Below, one piece after another: positions 52,734-61,311 of a stretch of DNA of 64,000 nucleotides (within the stretch, counting starts at the first letter, position 1; each line of letters begins with the position of its first letter). The DNA comes from Nocardia altamirensis NBRC 108246. Its GTDB lineage: Bacteria; Actinomycetota; Actinomycetes; Mycobacteriales; Mycobacteriaceae. The DNA lies in assembly GCF_001612685.1 (NCBI RefSeq), contig NZ_BDAY01000047.1, positions 1-64,000 on the forward strand. The letters run 5' to 3'. The notes below the pieces were generated by a model. The model ran no database searches. It had not been told where the DNA came from and saw only the letters and a program-made list of their open reading frames with translations. The translations under genes and the position numbers were made by a program.

Positions 52734-53300
52734 TCAGTCGGCCGTCTCGCGGAGCTCGAGGCCGGGTGGGACCGTGCCGAAGTGGAAGTAGGCGGCGAAG
52801 ATTCCGGCCGCTTCCTCGGCCGTGAACACCTCGTCCGGATAGATCCACGGCGCGGTCATGTTGTCGGGGACTTGCACGCAGATGCCGGGCTCGCCGTCGC
52901 GGTGGCCGGCACGGCCGACGGTGAATCGGCGTGTCACGCTGTCGACGGTGGTGCGGAGCTCGAGCTCGAGCGCCTCCGCCGACCCGGTGCAACGCAGGTA
53001 GTTCTGTCCGGGGGCGGAGCTGATTTCGGGGGTGATCTCTGCGGGGCTGAGCGGTGCAGGCAGGCGGGTCAGCTGCACCGAGTAGCGGTGGTAGCCGTCG
53101 AGCCTGCGTAGCGGGCGGAGAAAGTTGTCGATGGTCTCGCCTGTGCCGACGAAGACCTTCAACCGATCGCTGTAGGTGACCCGATGCGTGCTGATGATCG
53201 GCGTCGCCGAGTCGATCGTGGTGGCAGGTGTCTGCTCCCGGGTACGCGTGGTGCGGACGGTGGTGGCCGAACTTGCCGACATCGAAATTGGAACACTCAT
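52734..53300 (-). CDS. Hypothetical protein, 188 aa
   Basis: Not recognised. N-terminal 40 residues are Ser/Thr-rich and probably disordered, so the true start could be later. The body has strands (HRVTYSDRLKVFVG, RYSVQLTRLPAPLSPAEIT, LELELRTTVDSVTRRFTVG) and a C-terminal helix VFTAEEAAGIFAAYFHFGTVPPGL. No signal, no membrane segment. Probably co-transcribed with the small membrane gene. Confidence 0.6.
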   Translation of the reverse strand: MSVPISMSASSATTVRTTRTREQTPATTIDSATPIISTHRVTYSDRLKVFVGTGETIDNFLRPLRRLDGYHRYSVQLTRLPAPLSPAEITPEISSAPGQNYLRCTGSAEALELELRTTVDSVTRRFTVGRAGHRDGEPGICVQVPDNMTAPWIYPDEVFTAEEAAGIFAAYFHFGTVPPGLELRETAD

Positions 53301-53451
53301 CTGAGCTCACCTATCAACGCTTAGTTATCTTCCAGCTATTCAAGCATTGCACCGAGATTTCCCTAATGGAAGAGGTGAGTGACCTGCGACACACTGCCCT
53401 CGCGGCAGTCATCACTGCCACTGGCGTGCGGTGGCCGTTCGCCGACCTGGT

Positions 53452-54309
53452 TCAGCGCCGCAAACCCGGTGCGGGAACCCGAGTTTCGGGGTCGTGGCGG
53501 TAGACCGGGGTGAGCAGCTCGGCCTCCAATGGCTCACCGGTCGCGCGGTCGAACCGGCAGGCGACGAGCACCGAGAACAGGTGGGTGCCCGCGCGCTCGT
53601 GCAAGGTGGCCAATCGGGTCGCGAGCAAACGGATGGCGCCCAGCGAGCCAGGCGGGTGCATGCCGTCGATCATCAACACCGTGCCACGCCCATCCGGACG
53701 CGGTAGTCGCGCGAGGTAGGCGATGTCGTGCGGATCGGGTCCGCCCGGCCGGTACACCCGGCGCGCCGCCCGGTCCTCGATGCCCCTGCGCGCGTCGCCT
53801 GCCCGCGCCACCGCCCGCCGTAGCCGCGGATCGGCGGAGATCAGCTGGCGCAGGCTGGGGGAGAGCTCGGGCCCGCCGACGACGATCACGCCGTCGCGGT
53901 TCAGGTCGACCGGGCGGCCCGGCAGGAAGTGCTCGATCGAGGCGGTGAAGCCGAGTTCGCGGAGCAACTCGACCAGACGATGCGAGGCGGCCGGATCCGG
54001 TGCGCCGATCACCCGCCCCGCCCTGACCTCAGGCACCAGCACGGTGAGCGTCCCGTGCCCGAAGAACAAACCTTCCGGTGCGGGGCCCTGCGTGCTCACC
54101 TGATGGATGCGCGCGCGGGAAAGTCCGGCTGCCGCACCGATTCTGGCAAAGGTCCAGCCTTCGGCGTGTAGCTCGCGAATCACCGCGCGACGGATCCTGG
54201 TGAGTTCGTTGATCGTCTGCTGGGCCGCCGCCACTCCATCGGTGGCCGCCTTCAGTCGCTCGACCTTGTCTTCGATCGCGAAAACTCGCGCCACGTCATC
54301 GGCCGACAT
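53452..54309 (-). CDS. HTH protein with C-terminal domain of unknown function
   Basis: 285 residues. N-terminal sigma-70-region-4-like helix-turn-helix: LTRIRRAVIRELHAEGWTFARIGAAAGLSRARIHQVSTQ (about 38-75). The rest contains VIVVGGPELSPSLRQLISADPRLRR, YLARLPRPDGRGTVLMIDGMHPPGSLGAIRLL and EAELLTPVYRHDPET. I recall this C-terminal region in other actinobacterial HTH proteins, but not its function. An inverted repeat at 54315-54352 just upstream may be its operator. Confidence 0.7.
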   Translation of the reverse strand: MSADDVARVFAIEDKVERLKAATDGVAAAQQTINELTRIRRAVIRELHAEGWTFARIGAAAGLSRARIHQVSTQGPAPEGLFFGHGTLTVLVPEVRAGRVIGAPDPAASHRLVELLRELGFTASIEHFLPGRPVDLNRDGVIVVGGPELSPSLRQLISADPRLRRAVARAGDARRGIEDRAARRVYRPGGPDPHDIAYLARLPRPDGRGTVLMIDGMHPPGSLGAIRLLATRLATLHERAGTHLFSVLVACRFDRATGEPLEAELLTPVYRHDPETRVPAPGLRR

Positions 54310-54314
54310 GGACG

Positions 54315-54352
54315 AAGTTTAGACAGCTGGACAGGTCCTGGTGTCTAGACTT
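54315..54352. promoter_or_regulatory. Inverted repeat upstream of the HTH gene
   Basis: AAGTTTAGACA (54315-54325) and TGTCTAGACTT (54342-54352) are complementary at 10 of 11 positions and lie 6-43 bases before the start codon. Probable autoregulatory site. Confidence 0.55.
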
Positions 54353-54475
54353 CTTGACACTGACCCCTTCTCGTGACTCGAGTGCGCCAGTTCCGCGGGC
54401 TGAGTCGGCGGGGTGGTATTCGAGCGGCCATAGCTGCCGACGGGGGTGAACTCCGCAGGTAGGGGTCGCGCGGAC

Positions 54476-54892
54476 TCAGGTCGCGTCGGTGTCGATCGGC
54501 GGACGTTCGTTGTGCTCCAACGGCTTTTCCGGCTTGGGCATCGGGTAATCCGGCATGCCGCTGTTGGTGCCGTAGATATCTTTCTTGTCCGGCAGCGCGT
54601 CCTCCAGGTTGCGGAAGATCGAATCGTCACCGTTGAGAAGATGTTTGGTCACCATCGAGCGCGGCGTCATGCCGCGCAGCTCGTTCAGATCCGCCAGCGG
54701 CTTGCGGAGGTCTTCGAACTCCGGGCCGAGCTCGTCCTTCAGCTGTGCGGTGGCGCCGCTGGCGTAATCGCGCACCTGACGCAGGCTGCGCGTGGTCCAG
54801 CGAACCGCGCCGGGCAGTCGCTCCGGTCCGAGGATCACGAGGGCGGCGACGAGCAAGATCATCATCTCGCTCCAGCCGATGTTGCTGAACAC
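54476..54892 (-). CDS. tatB: Sec-independent translocase subunit TatB
   Basis: 138 residues from GTG 54892. N-terminal helix FSNIGWSEMMILLVAALVILGPERLPGAVRWTTRSLRQVRDY is the TatA/B signature, with Glu at residue 9 and the amphipathic helix after the GPERLP hinge. The tail is Pro-rich and polar. It forms the TatBC receptor; tatA and tatC are not in the window. Downstream of htrA, as Rv1224. Confidence 0.93.
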   Translation of the reverse strand: MFSNIGWSEMMILLVAALVILGPERLPGAVRWTTRSLRQVRDYASGATAQLKDELGPEFEDLRKPLADLNELRGMTPRSMVTKHLLNGDDSIFRNLEDALPDKKDIYGTNSGMPDYPMPKPEKPLEHNERPPIDTDAT

Positions 54893-55054
54893 GGTCTCAG
54901 GCTACCCGGCCAGCGGGCCAGTGGCTGCGTGGGATTCCGGCGTCACCAGCAGTCCACCGGTTGTTCGCCGACGCTTGGGATCCAGCCGCGTGCGGGTGGC
55001 CACCGGATCGGTGACCACCCGCACGCGCAGGCTCGGTGGGCCAAGCCATTCCGG

Positions 55055-55273
55055 CTACACCCAGTCCAGCACTTCCTCGCCGTTGTGCGGGCCGCCAGAG
55101 CACACATCGATCGTGACCCAGATGCTGTCCGGGTGGCGCACCTGAATGACGCGCCCGCCGCTTTCGCGGCATTGGACGCTGGTTACCGCTGCAGACGCCG
55201 GTGCCGCGAAGCACATCAGGAGACCTGAGCTGACGACCGCAGCGACCAGCAGAGCTCGAATGGCACGAATCAT
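55055..55273 (-). CDS. Small secreted protein with a Cys pair, 72 aa
   Basis: Signal peptide MIRAIRALLVAAVVSSGLLM...ASA with the mature protein about 45 residues long. Two Cys (SVQCRES, DVCSGG) could form a disulfide. Function unknown. It lies between tatB and htrA and is not part of the M. tuberculosis arrangement I recall. Confidence 0.65.
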   Translation of the reverse strand: MIRAIRALLVAAVVSSGLLMCFAAPASAAVTSVQCRESGGRVIQVRHPDSIWVTIDVCSGGPHNGEEVLDWV

Positions 55274-55408
55274 GTCGAATTCCCTCCCATGGACGTGAGA
55301 GTTTCCTCACTGGGAGCGACACTATCGCGCAGCGCGGGCCGCGCGACTGCCAATGTTTGTGGCACTGCCGATGTTGTGCCAGTACCGGATTCGCGGTGTG
55401 GGACTGCT

Positions 55409-56965
55409 TCAGTCGGAGCCGAGCGTCGCCGAGACATCGACGCGGCGACCGTCCCGGATGAGTTGCACGGTCACGGTTTTGCCGATCTCGTTCAACTGCT
55501 CGGCGACCGTCAGTTCCTCGGCGCTGGTGACCTCCCGATCACCGACCTTGATGATCACGTCGTTCTCGACGATCCCGGCCCGATCCGCAGCACCACCGGT
55601 CACGACATCGGCGACCTGAGCGCCCGAGAACACTTCATTGCTCACGGTCTTGTTCCGCGTGGAGACACCGAGCGTCGCATGGTGCACCTGGCCGTCCCGG
55701 ATCAGCGTCTGCACCACCTGGGTCACCCGATCCACCGGGATCGCGAAGCCGAGACCCACGGAACCGCCTGTCTCGCTGCGGATCGCAGTGTTGATGCCGA
55801 TCACGCGGCCGTCCATGTCGACGAGCGCGCCACCGGAGTTACCCGGGTTGATCGAGGCGTCGGTCTGCACCGCGTCGATCACCGCGTTGGTGTCGCTGCC
55901 TTCGCCCTGCAGCTTCACCGGCCGGTGCAGCGCGCTGACGATGCCGGAGGTGACGGTCTTGCTGAGCCCGAGCGGCGAGCCGATGGCAAGCACCTCGTCG
56001 CCGACCTGCACATCGCCGGACTTGCCGAGCTTGGCGACCGTCAAGTTCTTCACGTCGACCTTGAGCACCGCGAGATCGGACTTCGGGTCGCGGCCGACGA
56101 TGTTGGCAGGCACCTTGGTGCCGTCGGAGAAGAGCACCTGGATGGCGGCCCGGTTGGTCTTGTCCTGGGCGGCCATCGACACCACGTGGTTGTTCGTCGC
56201 GATGAAGCCCGCACCGTCCATCACCACGCCGGAACCGGTCGCGCCGTTGTCGCCGACGGTGACTCGGATGGACACCACCGACGGCAGCACCGCGTTGGCG
56301 ACCTTGGCGATCTGGTTGTGCGGCTGCCCCGGGTCTGTGGCGTCCTGGGCCAGCGTGACCTTGCGTGAGGTGAGAGTCGAGGCCTGTTCGGCGGTCAGCC
56401 TGCCGACCAGGCCGCCGATCAGGCCGATGGCGAGGGCGATCACCCCGAGCAAGGCCAGTGCCTTGGGGGCGACCCGGGAACCGAAGAGCACCTCGCGGGC
56501 GCTGAGTCGCTCTGCTTTCGGCAGCGGGGCGGCTTCCGGGGTCGGCACTGCGGGAGCGCCCAAACGGGCCGCAGCGGCCGGATCACGCCACGGATCGGCG
56601 GGGCCTGCGACGGTGGTCGGCCCGTCGGCCGCGTCGGGGTCGCGCTGCAACAGGTCGGCGGAGCCTGCTGGCCTGCCGAACGCCTCGGCGAGCACCGCGT
56701 CCGGCGGGCGGTTCTGCACATCCTGGCCTGCCACCGGGGCGGCGCCGCGGGGCAGCGGTTCGGCGAACGAACCCGACTGTCCGGACGGCCTGCGGAAGGC
56801 GCGGGCGGTATGCGTGTCGACGTGCGGTCGAAATACCGGGCGCGGACCCAAAACGGGCGCGTCCGACGGCCGCAGGTTTCCCCTGGCGGTCGCCGAATCC
56901 GAGAGGCTGCCCTGGACTCGATCCGGGGCGTCGGCCGATCCGGTATTCGTCGATTCCGAAGTCAC
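55409..56965 (-). CDS. htrA: Membrane-anchored serine protease HtrA (DegP-like)
   Basis: 518 residues. N-terminal cytosolic Pro/Ala-rich tail (about 1-165), one transmembrane helix APKALALLGVIALAIGLIGGLVG, then the trypsin-like domain: His in ATNNHVV, Asp in KSDLAVL, Ser in NPGNSGGAL. One PDZ domain closes the protein (residues about 430-515). It degrades misfolded periplasmic proteins. Together with the upstream rseA and sigE genes it makes the SigE regulon core. Start 10 bases past the rseA stop. Confidence 0.94.
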   Translation of the reverse strand: MTSESTNTGSADAPDRVQGSLSDSATARGNLRPSDAPVLGPRPVFRPHVDTHTARAFRRPSGQSGSFAEPLPRGAAPVAGQDVQNRPPDAVLAEAFGRPAGSADLLQRDPDAADGPTTVAGPADPWRDPAAAARLGAPAVPTPEAAPLPKAERLSAREVLFGSRVAPKALALLGVIALAIGLIGGLVGRLTAEQASTLTSRKVTLAQDATDPGQPHNQIAKVANAVLPSVVSIRVTVGDNGATGSGVVMDGAGFIATNNHVVSMAAQDKTNRAAIQVLFSDGTKVPANIVGRDPKSDLAVLKVDVKNLTVAKLGKSGDVQVGDEVLAIGSPLGLSKTVTSGIVSALHRPVKLQGEGSDTNAVIDAVQTDASINPGNSGGALVDMDGRVIGINTAIRSETGGSVGLGFAIPVDRVTQVVQTLIRDGQVHHATLGVSTRNKTVSNEVFSGAQVADVVTGGAADRAGIVENDVIIKVGDREVTSAEELTVAEQLNEIGKTVTVQLIRDGRRVDVSATLGSD

Positions 56966-56975
56966 TCGAGGAACT

Positions 56976-57365
56976 CTACTTGCGCCACCACGTAGTCCAC
57001 CGGGTCGCGGCGAAGGAATCGGTCAGAAAGCCGAAAACCGCCTCGTTGCGCGGAGTCCCCGAGGTGTTCGGAGTTTGGCTCGACGCGCCGCCGGGAAGAT
57101 CGGCGAGCGGAATTCGGGTCAGGCTGTCGTGCAGCCCGGTGGGAATCGAGATCGGGCCCGACTGGCGCAGCGCGATACGCGCCTGCTGCTGCGCGTCGAC
57201 CTCGGCCGCGCATTCCGGGCACAGAGAAAGATGTTGGGCGGCACGCAGATAGGCGTTCATCCGCAGCTCGCCGTCCACATAGGCCGCGATCGCCTCGCTC
57301 GCCAGATGCTCGGTGGGACGGAATCGAGGCGGACGACGACCGGACGTGCTGGAGTCGCCACTCAT
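56976..57365 (-). CDS. rseA: Anti-sigma E factor RseA (zinc-binding)
   Basis: 129 residues from ATG 57365; GTG 57431, overlapping the sigE stop, gives 151. The ZAS signature H-x3-C-x2-C is AAQHLSLCPECAAEV. The N-terminus LASEAIAAYVDGELRMNAYLRAAQ closely follows M. tuberculosis RseA. It inhibits SigE until oxidised or proteolysed. Confidence 0.93.
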   Translation of the reverse strand: MSGDSSTSGRRPPRFRPTEHLASEAIAAYVDGELRMNAYLRAAQHLSLCPECAAEVDAQQQARIALRQSGPISIPTGLHDSLTRIPLADLPGGASSQTPNTSGTPRNEAVFGFLTDSFAATRWTTWWRK

Positions 57366-57427
57366 TCGGTGCTCACCCTTCCAACCGACATCATCCGATC
57401 CGTAGGGCGATGCCGGCGTTGTCCGGC

Positions 57428-58141
57428 TCACCCGATGTTCGCATCAGCGGCTAACCGCTGCTCACTTCCATTATGCGCAAGGTAGTCGCGCAGTGCCTGC
57501 CGCCCACGATGAATTCGGCTGCGCACCGTACCCAGTTTCACGCCGAGCGTAGCGCCGATCTCCTCGTAGGAGAGACCTTCGATGTCACACAGGACGACCG
57601 CGGCACGGAATTCCGGGGCCAGCGAATCCAGCGCGGATTGCAGATCGGGGTCGAGGCGGGCGTCGTGATAGGCCTGCTCCGGGTCCGGCCCCTCGGACGG
57701 GACGCGGTCGTAGTCCTCGGGCAACGCCTCCATGCGGATGCGATTGCGCCTGCGGACCATGTCGAGGAACAGGTTCGTGGTGATGCGGTGCAGCCAGCCC
57801 TCGAAGGTGCCTGGCTGGTAGTTGGACAGCGAACGGAACACCCGGATGAAGGTTTCCTGAGTGAGATCCTCGGCGTCCTGCGCATCGCCGGAAAGACGGT
57901 AGGCCAGCCGGTAGACGCGGTCGGCGTGTTCACGGACCAGGTCGTCCCAGGACGGCATCGCCGCCCGGTCGCCGGTGGCATCGAAGGCAGCGGTACCGGA
58001 AAGCTCGACGGCCTCGTCGGCTTCGTTCGGCAGCTGCTCTGGCAAGGTTGCGTGCTCACGCGCCGCATCGACCATGTGGATGGGGCTACCTCCTACTAGG
58101 GACCGCAAACTCGGAACTCGGCTTCTGATCCGAAATCTCAT
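57428..58141 (-). CDS. sigE: ECF sigma factor SigE
   Basis: 237 residues from ATG 58141; ATG 58075 (preceded 13 bases upstream by GGAGG) gives 215. Region 2 reads LVREHADRVYRLAYRLSGDAQDAEDLTQETFIRVFRS and region 4 reads LSYEEIGATLGVKLGTVRSRIHRGRQALRDYL. SigE of mycobacteria also uses more than one start. It controls envelope, heat and oxidative stress. An ECF-type promoter lies 30-60 bases upstream. Confidence 0.94.
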   Translation of the reverse strand: MRFRIRSRVPSLRSLVGGSPIHMVDAAREHATLPEQLPNEADEAVELSGTAAFDATGDRAAMPSWDDLVREHADRVYRLAYRLSGDAQDAEDLTQETFIRVFRSLSNYQPGTFEGWLHRITTNLFLDMVRRRNRIRMEALPEDYDRVPSEGPDPEQAYHDARLDPDLQSALDSLAPEFRAAVVLCDIEGLSYEEIGATLGVKLGTVRSRIHRGRQALRDYLAHNGSEQRLAADANIG

Positions 58142-58169
58142 TCGGACCTGGAACCGTTACGTTCGGATA

Positions 58170-58198
58170 CAACAGACAACCTGTATGTCGTTGTTCCC
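58170..58198 (-). promoter_or_regulatory. ECF-type promoter of sigE
   Basis: On the minus strand GGGAAC (58198-58193) is followed after 19 bases by GTTG (58173-58170), matching the GGAAC-N16-20-GTT pattern of SigE/SigH promoters. It suggests autoregulation. Confidence 0.5.
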
Positions 58199-58373
58199 GC
58201 GTCCCTCGTCAATCCGGTCGGCTGGTCTTGCGTTGCCCCTACTCTTTCCTGTCCTGATATGGCCTGGATATGGAGATGCTGAGGGATGCCTGAGAAAACT
58301 GGCCCGCAGATTGCGGGGCGGCGCGTGTTGTTCGGAACGCCGATACAACGTGCCCAGCACTAACCTCATAGGC

Positions 58374-59006
58374 GTGGCATCGAATTTGGAGCGAAATCTC
58401 GCCTACGTGGAGGAATCCGTCGTGGAAGACGAGATCCTCGTCAGTGCGCGCGAACGGGCCACCGAACTCGGTGCGGTGCCCGTTCCACCGTCGGTCGGTG
58501 CGTTGTTGAGCATGTACGCGCAGCTCTTGGGCGCCAAGGCGGTCGTCGAGGTCGGCACGGGAGCAGGCATCAGCGGCCTGTGGCTGCTCGACGGCATGCG
58601 CGAGGACGGCACGCTGACCACCATCGATTCCGAGCCAGAGCATCAGCGCGCCGCCAAGGAGGCTTTCCGGGCGGCCGAGATTCCGCCTGCCCGCACCAGG
58701 CTGATCAACGGCAGGGCGCTCGACGTGCTGCCCCGGCTCGCGGACGGTGCCTACGACCTGGTGTTCGTCGATGCGGCGCCGCTGGAACATCCGCAGTACG
58801 TCACCCAGGCGGTGCGGCTGTTACGCGAGGGCGGTGCCATTCTGCTGCACAACGCGTTGCTCGGCGGTCGGGTACCCGATGCGGCACAACGTGATCCGGC
58901 GACCCAGGCGGTGCGCGCCGCGACCAGGGCGATCGCCGAGGACCCCGAGCTCACCAGCGTGCTGATTCCGGTCGGCGACGGCTTGCTCTGCGCGTCACGC
59001 GGCTGA
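58374..59006 (+). CDS. SAM-dependent O-methyltransferase (Rv1220c-like)
   Basis: 210 residues from GTG 58374. Class-I MT motifs are AVVEVGTGAGISGLWLLDGMREDGTLTTIDSEPEHQ and AYDLVFVDAAPLEHPQYV, plus the metal-region HNALLGGR. The family includes catechol/caffeoyl-type O-methyltransferases. It is divergent from sigE, as Rv1220c is from Rv1221. Substrate unknown. Confidence 0.88.
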   Translation: MASNLERNLAYVEESVVEDEILVSARERATELGAVPVPPSVGALLSMYAQLLGAKAVVEVGTGAGISGLWLLDGMREDGTLTTIDSEPEHQRAAKEAFRAAEIPPARTRLINGRALDVLPRLADGAYDLVFVDAAPLEHPQYVTQAVRLLREGGAILLHNALLGGRVPDAAQRDPATQAVRAATRAIAEDPELTSVLIPVGDGLLCASRG

Positions 59007-59164
59007 GCGCCGGCACGGTTGTTAGCAGCCGTGAACGGGCTTAGCCGGTGCGGTATTTCGCCGTACGGTGGAGAGGTGCCCATCGTTGCGGACTTCCAGG
59101 GCTGACTCCGTGATTCCTTCGTCCTGCGCCGGGTACCCAATCCGCAGCCAGGAGGTACGAGGTA

Positions 59165-59404
59165 ATGCGCGGGTACGAATTGTTCGAAATCGGCCACATC
59201 GGCCACATCGTCGTAGAGCATCGATCGAGTTGGCTGCGGCCCGCGCTGTTCTTTTTCGGCCTCGTCATTGCCGGGGCGGTGCTTGTGATGGTGGTCGTGA
59301 GCAACGCCGATTTCGATACCGGTCCCGCGAAAGTCACACCGACACAAGGGTCTTGCGAACCGTTCTGCACGGTGCCCGCCGCGCCGCCTGCGCAGGGCCG
59401 GTAG
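59165..59404 (+). CDS. Small membrane protein with C-terminal CxPFC motif, copy 1
   Basis: 79 residues, AGGAGG-type ribosome site nearby. One transmembrane helix (LRPALFFFGLVIAGAVLVMVVVSNADF) separates a short N-terminal region from an outside tail ending GSCEPFCTVP. Copy 2 at 59812 has the same plan and the same C-x-P-F-C motif. Unknown function; the Cys pair suggests a redox or metal site on the outside. Confidence 0.7.
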   Translation: MRGYELFEIGHIGHIVVEHRSSWLRPALFFFGLVIAGAVLVMVVVSNADFDTGPAKVTPTQGSCEPFCTVPAAPPAQGR

Positions 59405-59417
59405 TCCAACACCGCTG

Positions 59418-59447
59418 ATTCACGCACACCTGCTGGTGTGCGTGAAT
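59418..59447. terminator. Terminator hairpin between the two CxPFC genes
   Basis: Thirteen-bp perfect stem ATTCACGCACACC / GGTGTGCGTGAAT around TGCT. Confidence 0.8.
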
Positions 59448-59811
59448 TCGTGCTGTCGCACCGTTTCCGAATTCGGTTGGCGCACCGCGTCTTGCGGCGT
59501 CCGGTGTGGGATGAATCACGGAATGCTAACGCCCCCAAGGGATGTACGCTGTTCAGTTCGCCTCCAGCGGTTGGTTCGAGTCGCGGTCGACAGAGACCGC
59601 GCGCAGGGGTCGGACCGGACCGCTGGCGACCGACCCCGGAGGGGTGGGCCGGTCCCAGCGCCGTCTTGCTGCCGAGGGATTGCTGTTGCGGGTTCGTCGC
59701 CGAATATCGCACCATCGCGGCGCGGGGAGGCGCATGCTGCTGAGAGCACATCCGAACCGGTACCAGAGCGGAGCGCCCTCCGGCAGGGGCGCGCGGAAGA
59801 GGTGCAACCGA
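59448..59811. other. Intergenic region between the two CxPFC genes
   Basis: 364 bases. The frame of copy 2 extends upstream to 59542, but the protein there is basic and unlike copy 1, and it lacks a ribosome site, so I leave it uncoded. No strong structure noticed. Confidence 0.5.
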
Positions 59812-60027
59812 GTGATCATGTTCTTGCTGAACAACAACAACAACGACGACAACAACGGGCGTCGCCCGATCCACTGGGGTGGGACGATGATCGCGTTCGG
59901 CCTCGTCCTGCTCTTCGGGATCCTCATGGTGTACCTGGTCAGCACCGCCGACTTCGGTCAAGCCCCGACGACCTCGGTGCCGCGCACACCGGGCCCCTGC
60001 GCGCCCTTCTGCCCGACTACGCCGTGA
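59812..60027 (+). CDS. Small membrane protein with C-terminal CxPFC motif, copy 2 (Asn-rich N-terminus)
   Basis: 71 residues from GTG 59812, with AGAGGTG seven bases upstream (ATG 59818 two codons later). The N-terminus is unusual: MFLLNNNNNDDNNGRRPIHW. A transmembrane helix TMIAFGLVLLFGILMVYLVSTADF follows, then GPCAPFCPTTP. The post-membrane text VSTADF matches VSNADF of copy 1. Convergent with glgC. Confidence 0.65.
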   Translation: MIMFLLNNNNNDDNNGRRPIHWGGTMIAFGLVLLFGILMVYLVSTADFGQAPTTSVPRTPGPCAPFCPTTP

Positions 60028-60036
60028 CCACCGTGC

Positions 60037-61251
60037 TCAGACCCAGACACCCTTGCCGACGGTGACAACGCCGCCGTTGCTGACCGCGAAGCGTTCGCGG
60101 TCGCGGTCCAGATCGACGCCGATGATCTCGCCCTCGGCCACGACGACGTTCTTGTCGAGAATGGCGCGGCGGACCACCGCACCGCGACCGATCCGGACGC
60201 CGGGCATGAGCACACTGCCCTCGACGGTCGCGCCGTCGTCGACGACGACATTGGAGCTGAGCACCGAATTGCGCACGGTGGCCGCGGACAGGATGCTGCC
60301 CGCGCCGACGATGCATTCCTGTGCCAAACCGCCCTGGGCGAATTTGGCGGGCGGCAAATTCTCCGCGGCGCCGCGGATCGGCCAATGCCTGTTGTAGAGA
60401 TTGAAGACCGGATGCACCGACACCAGATCCATGTGCGCGTCGTAGAACGCATCAATGGTCCCGACATCGCGCCAATAGCCGCGGTCACGTACGGTCGCGC
60501 CCGGCACGTCGTTGTCGGCGAAGTCGTAGACCCCGGCCTGCCCGGAGGCGACCAGCGACGGAATGATGTCGCCGCCCATGTCGTGGTCGGAGTCGGAGTT
60601 GTCCGCGTCGGCCTTGATCGAGTCCACCAGCACCTTGGTGGTGAAGACATAGTTGCCCATTGACGCAAAAGTGACATTGGGATCGTCGGGCGTACCAGGC
60701 GGATGCGCGGGCTTCTCCAGGAACTGGGTGATCCGGCCGGACTCGTCGGAGTCGATGCAGCCGAACGCACTTGCCTCGCTGCGCGGCACCCGGATGCCCG
60801 CCACCGTGACACCGGCGCCGGAGTCGATGTGGTGGGCAACCATCTGCTCCGGATCCATCCGGTACACGTGGTCGGCGCCGAATACCACTATGTAGTCGGG
60901 ATCTTCGTCGAAGATGAGGTTGAGCGACTGCATGATCGCGTCGGCGCTGCCGGTGTACCAGCGCGGACCCAACCGCTGCTGCGCGGGCACCGGGGTGATG
61001 TATTCACCGGCGAAGCCGGACAACCGCCAGGTCTGTGAAATATGCCGGTCGAGCGAATGCGACTTGTACTGGGTGAGCACGCACAGCCGCAGGAAACCGG
61101 CGTTGACCAGGTTGCTCAGCACGAAATCGATGAGCCGATACGCACCGCCGAAAGGCACCGCCGGTTTGGCACGGTCCGCGGTGAGTGGAAAGAGTCGCTT
61201 GCCCTCGCCACCGGCGAGCACGATCCCGAGTACGTGCGGCTGGCTCCTCAC
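60037..61251 (-). CDS. glgC: Glucose-1-phosphate adenylyltransferase GlgC
   Basis: 404 residues from GTG 61251. NTP-transferase start VLGIVLAGGEGKRLFPLTADRAKPAVPFGGAYRLIDF, plus YYIVVFGADHVYRMD-like text (YIVVFGADHVYRMDPEQM) and left-handed beta-helix repeats at the C-terminus. It makes ADP-glucose for glycogen and alpha-glucans. It is divergent from glgM. Confidence 0.94.
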   Translation of the reverse strand: MRSQPHVLGIVLAGGEGKRLFPLTADRAKPAVPFGGAYRLIDFVLSNLVNAGFLRLCVLTQYKSHSLDRHISQTWRLSGFAGEYITPVPAQQRLGPRWYTGSADAIMQSLNLIFDEDPDYIVVFGADHVYRMDPEQMVAHHIDSGAGVTVAGIRVPRSEASAFGCIDSDESGRITQFLEKPAHPPGTPDDPNVTFASMGNYVFTTKVLVDSIKADADNSDSDHDMGGDIIPSLVASGQAGVYDFADNDVPGATVRDRGYWRDVGTIDAFYDAHMDLVSVHPVFNLYNRHWPIRGAAENLPPAKFAQGGLAQECIVGAGSILSAATVRNSVLSSNVVVDDGATVEGSVLMPGVRIGRGAVVRRAILDKNVVVAEGEIIGVDLDRDRERFAVSNGGVVTVGKGVWV

Positions 61252-61311
61252 CCTTGCCAAACTACCGGGTAACGGGCGGGCGAGTGGCCCCAGTGGAGGT
61301 GAACGTCTACT

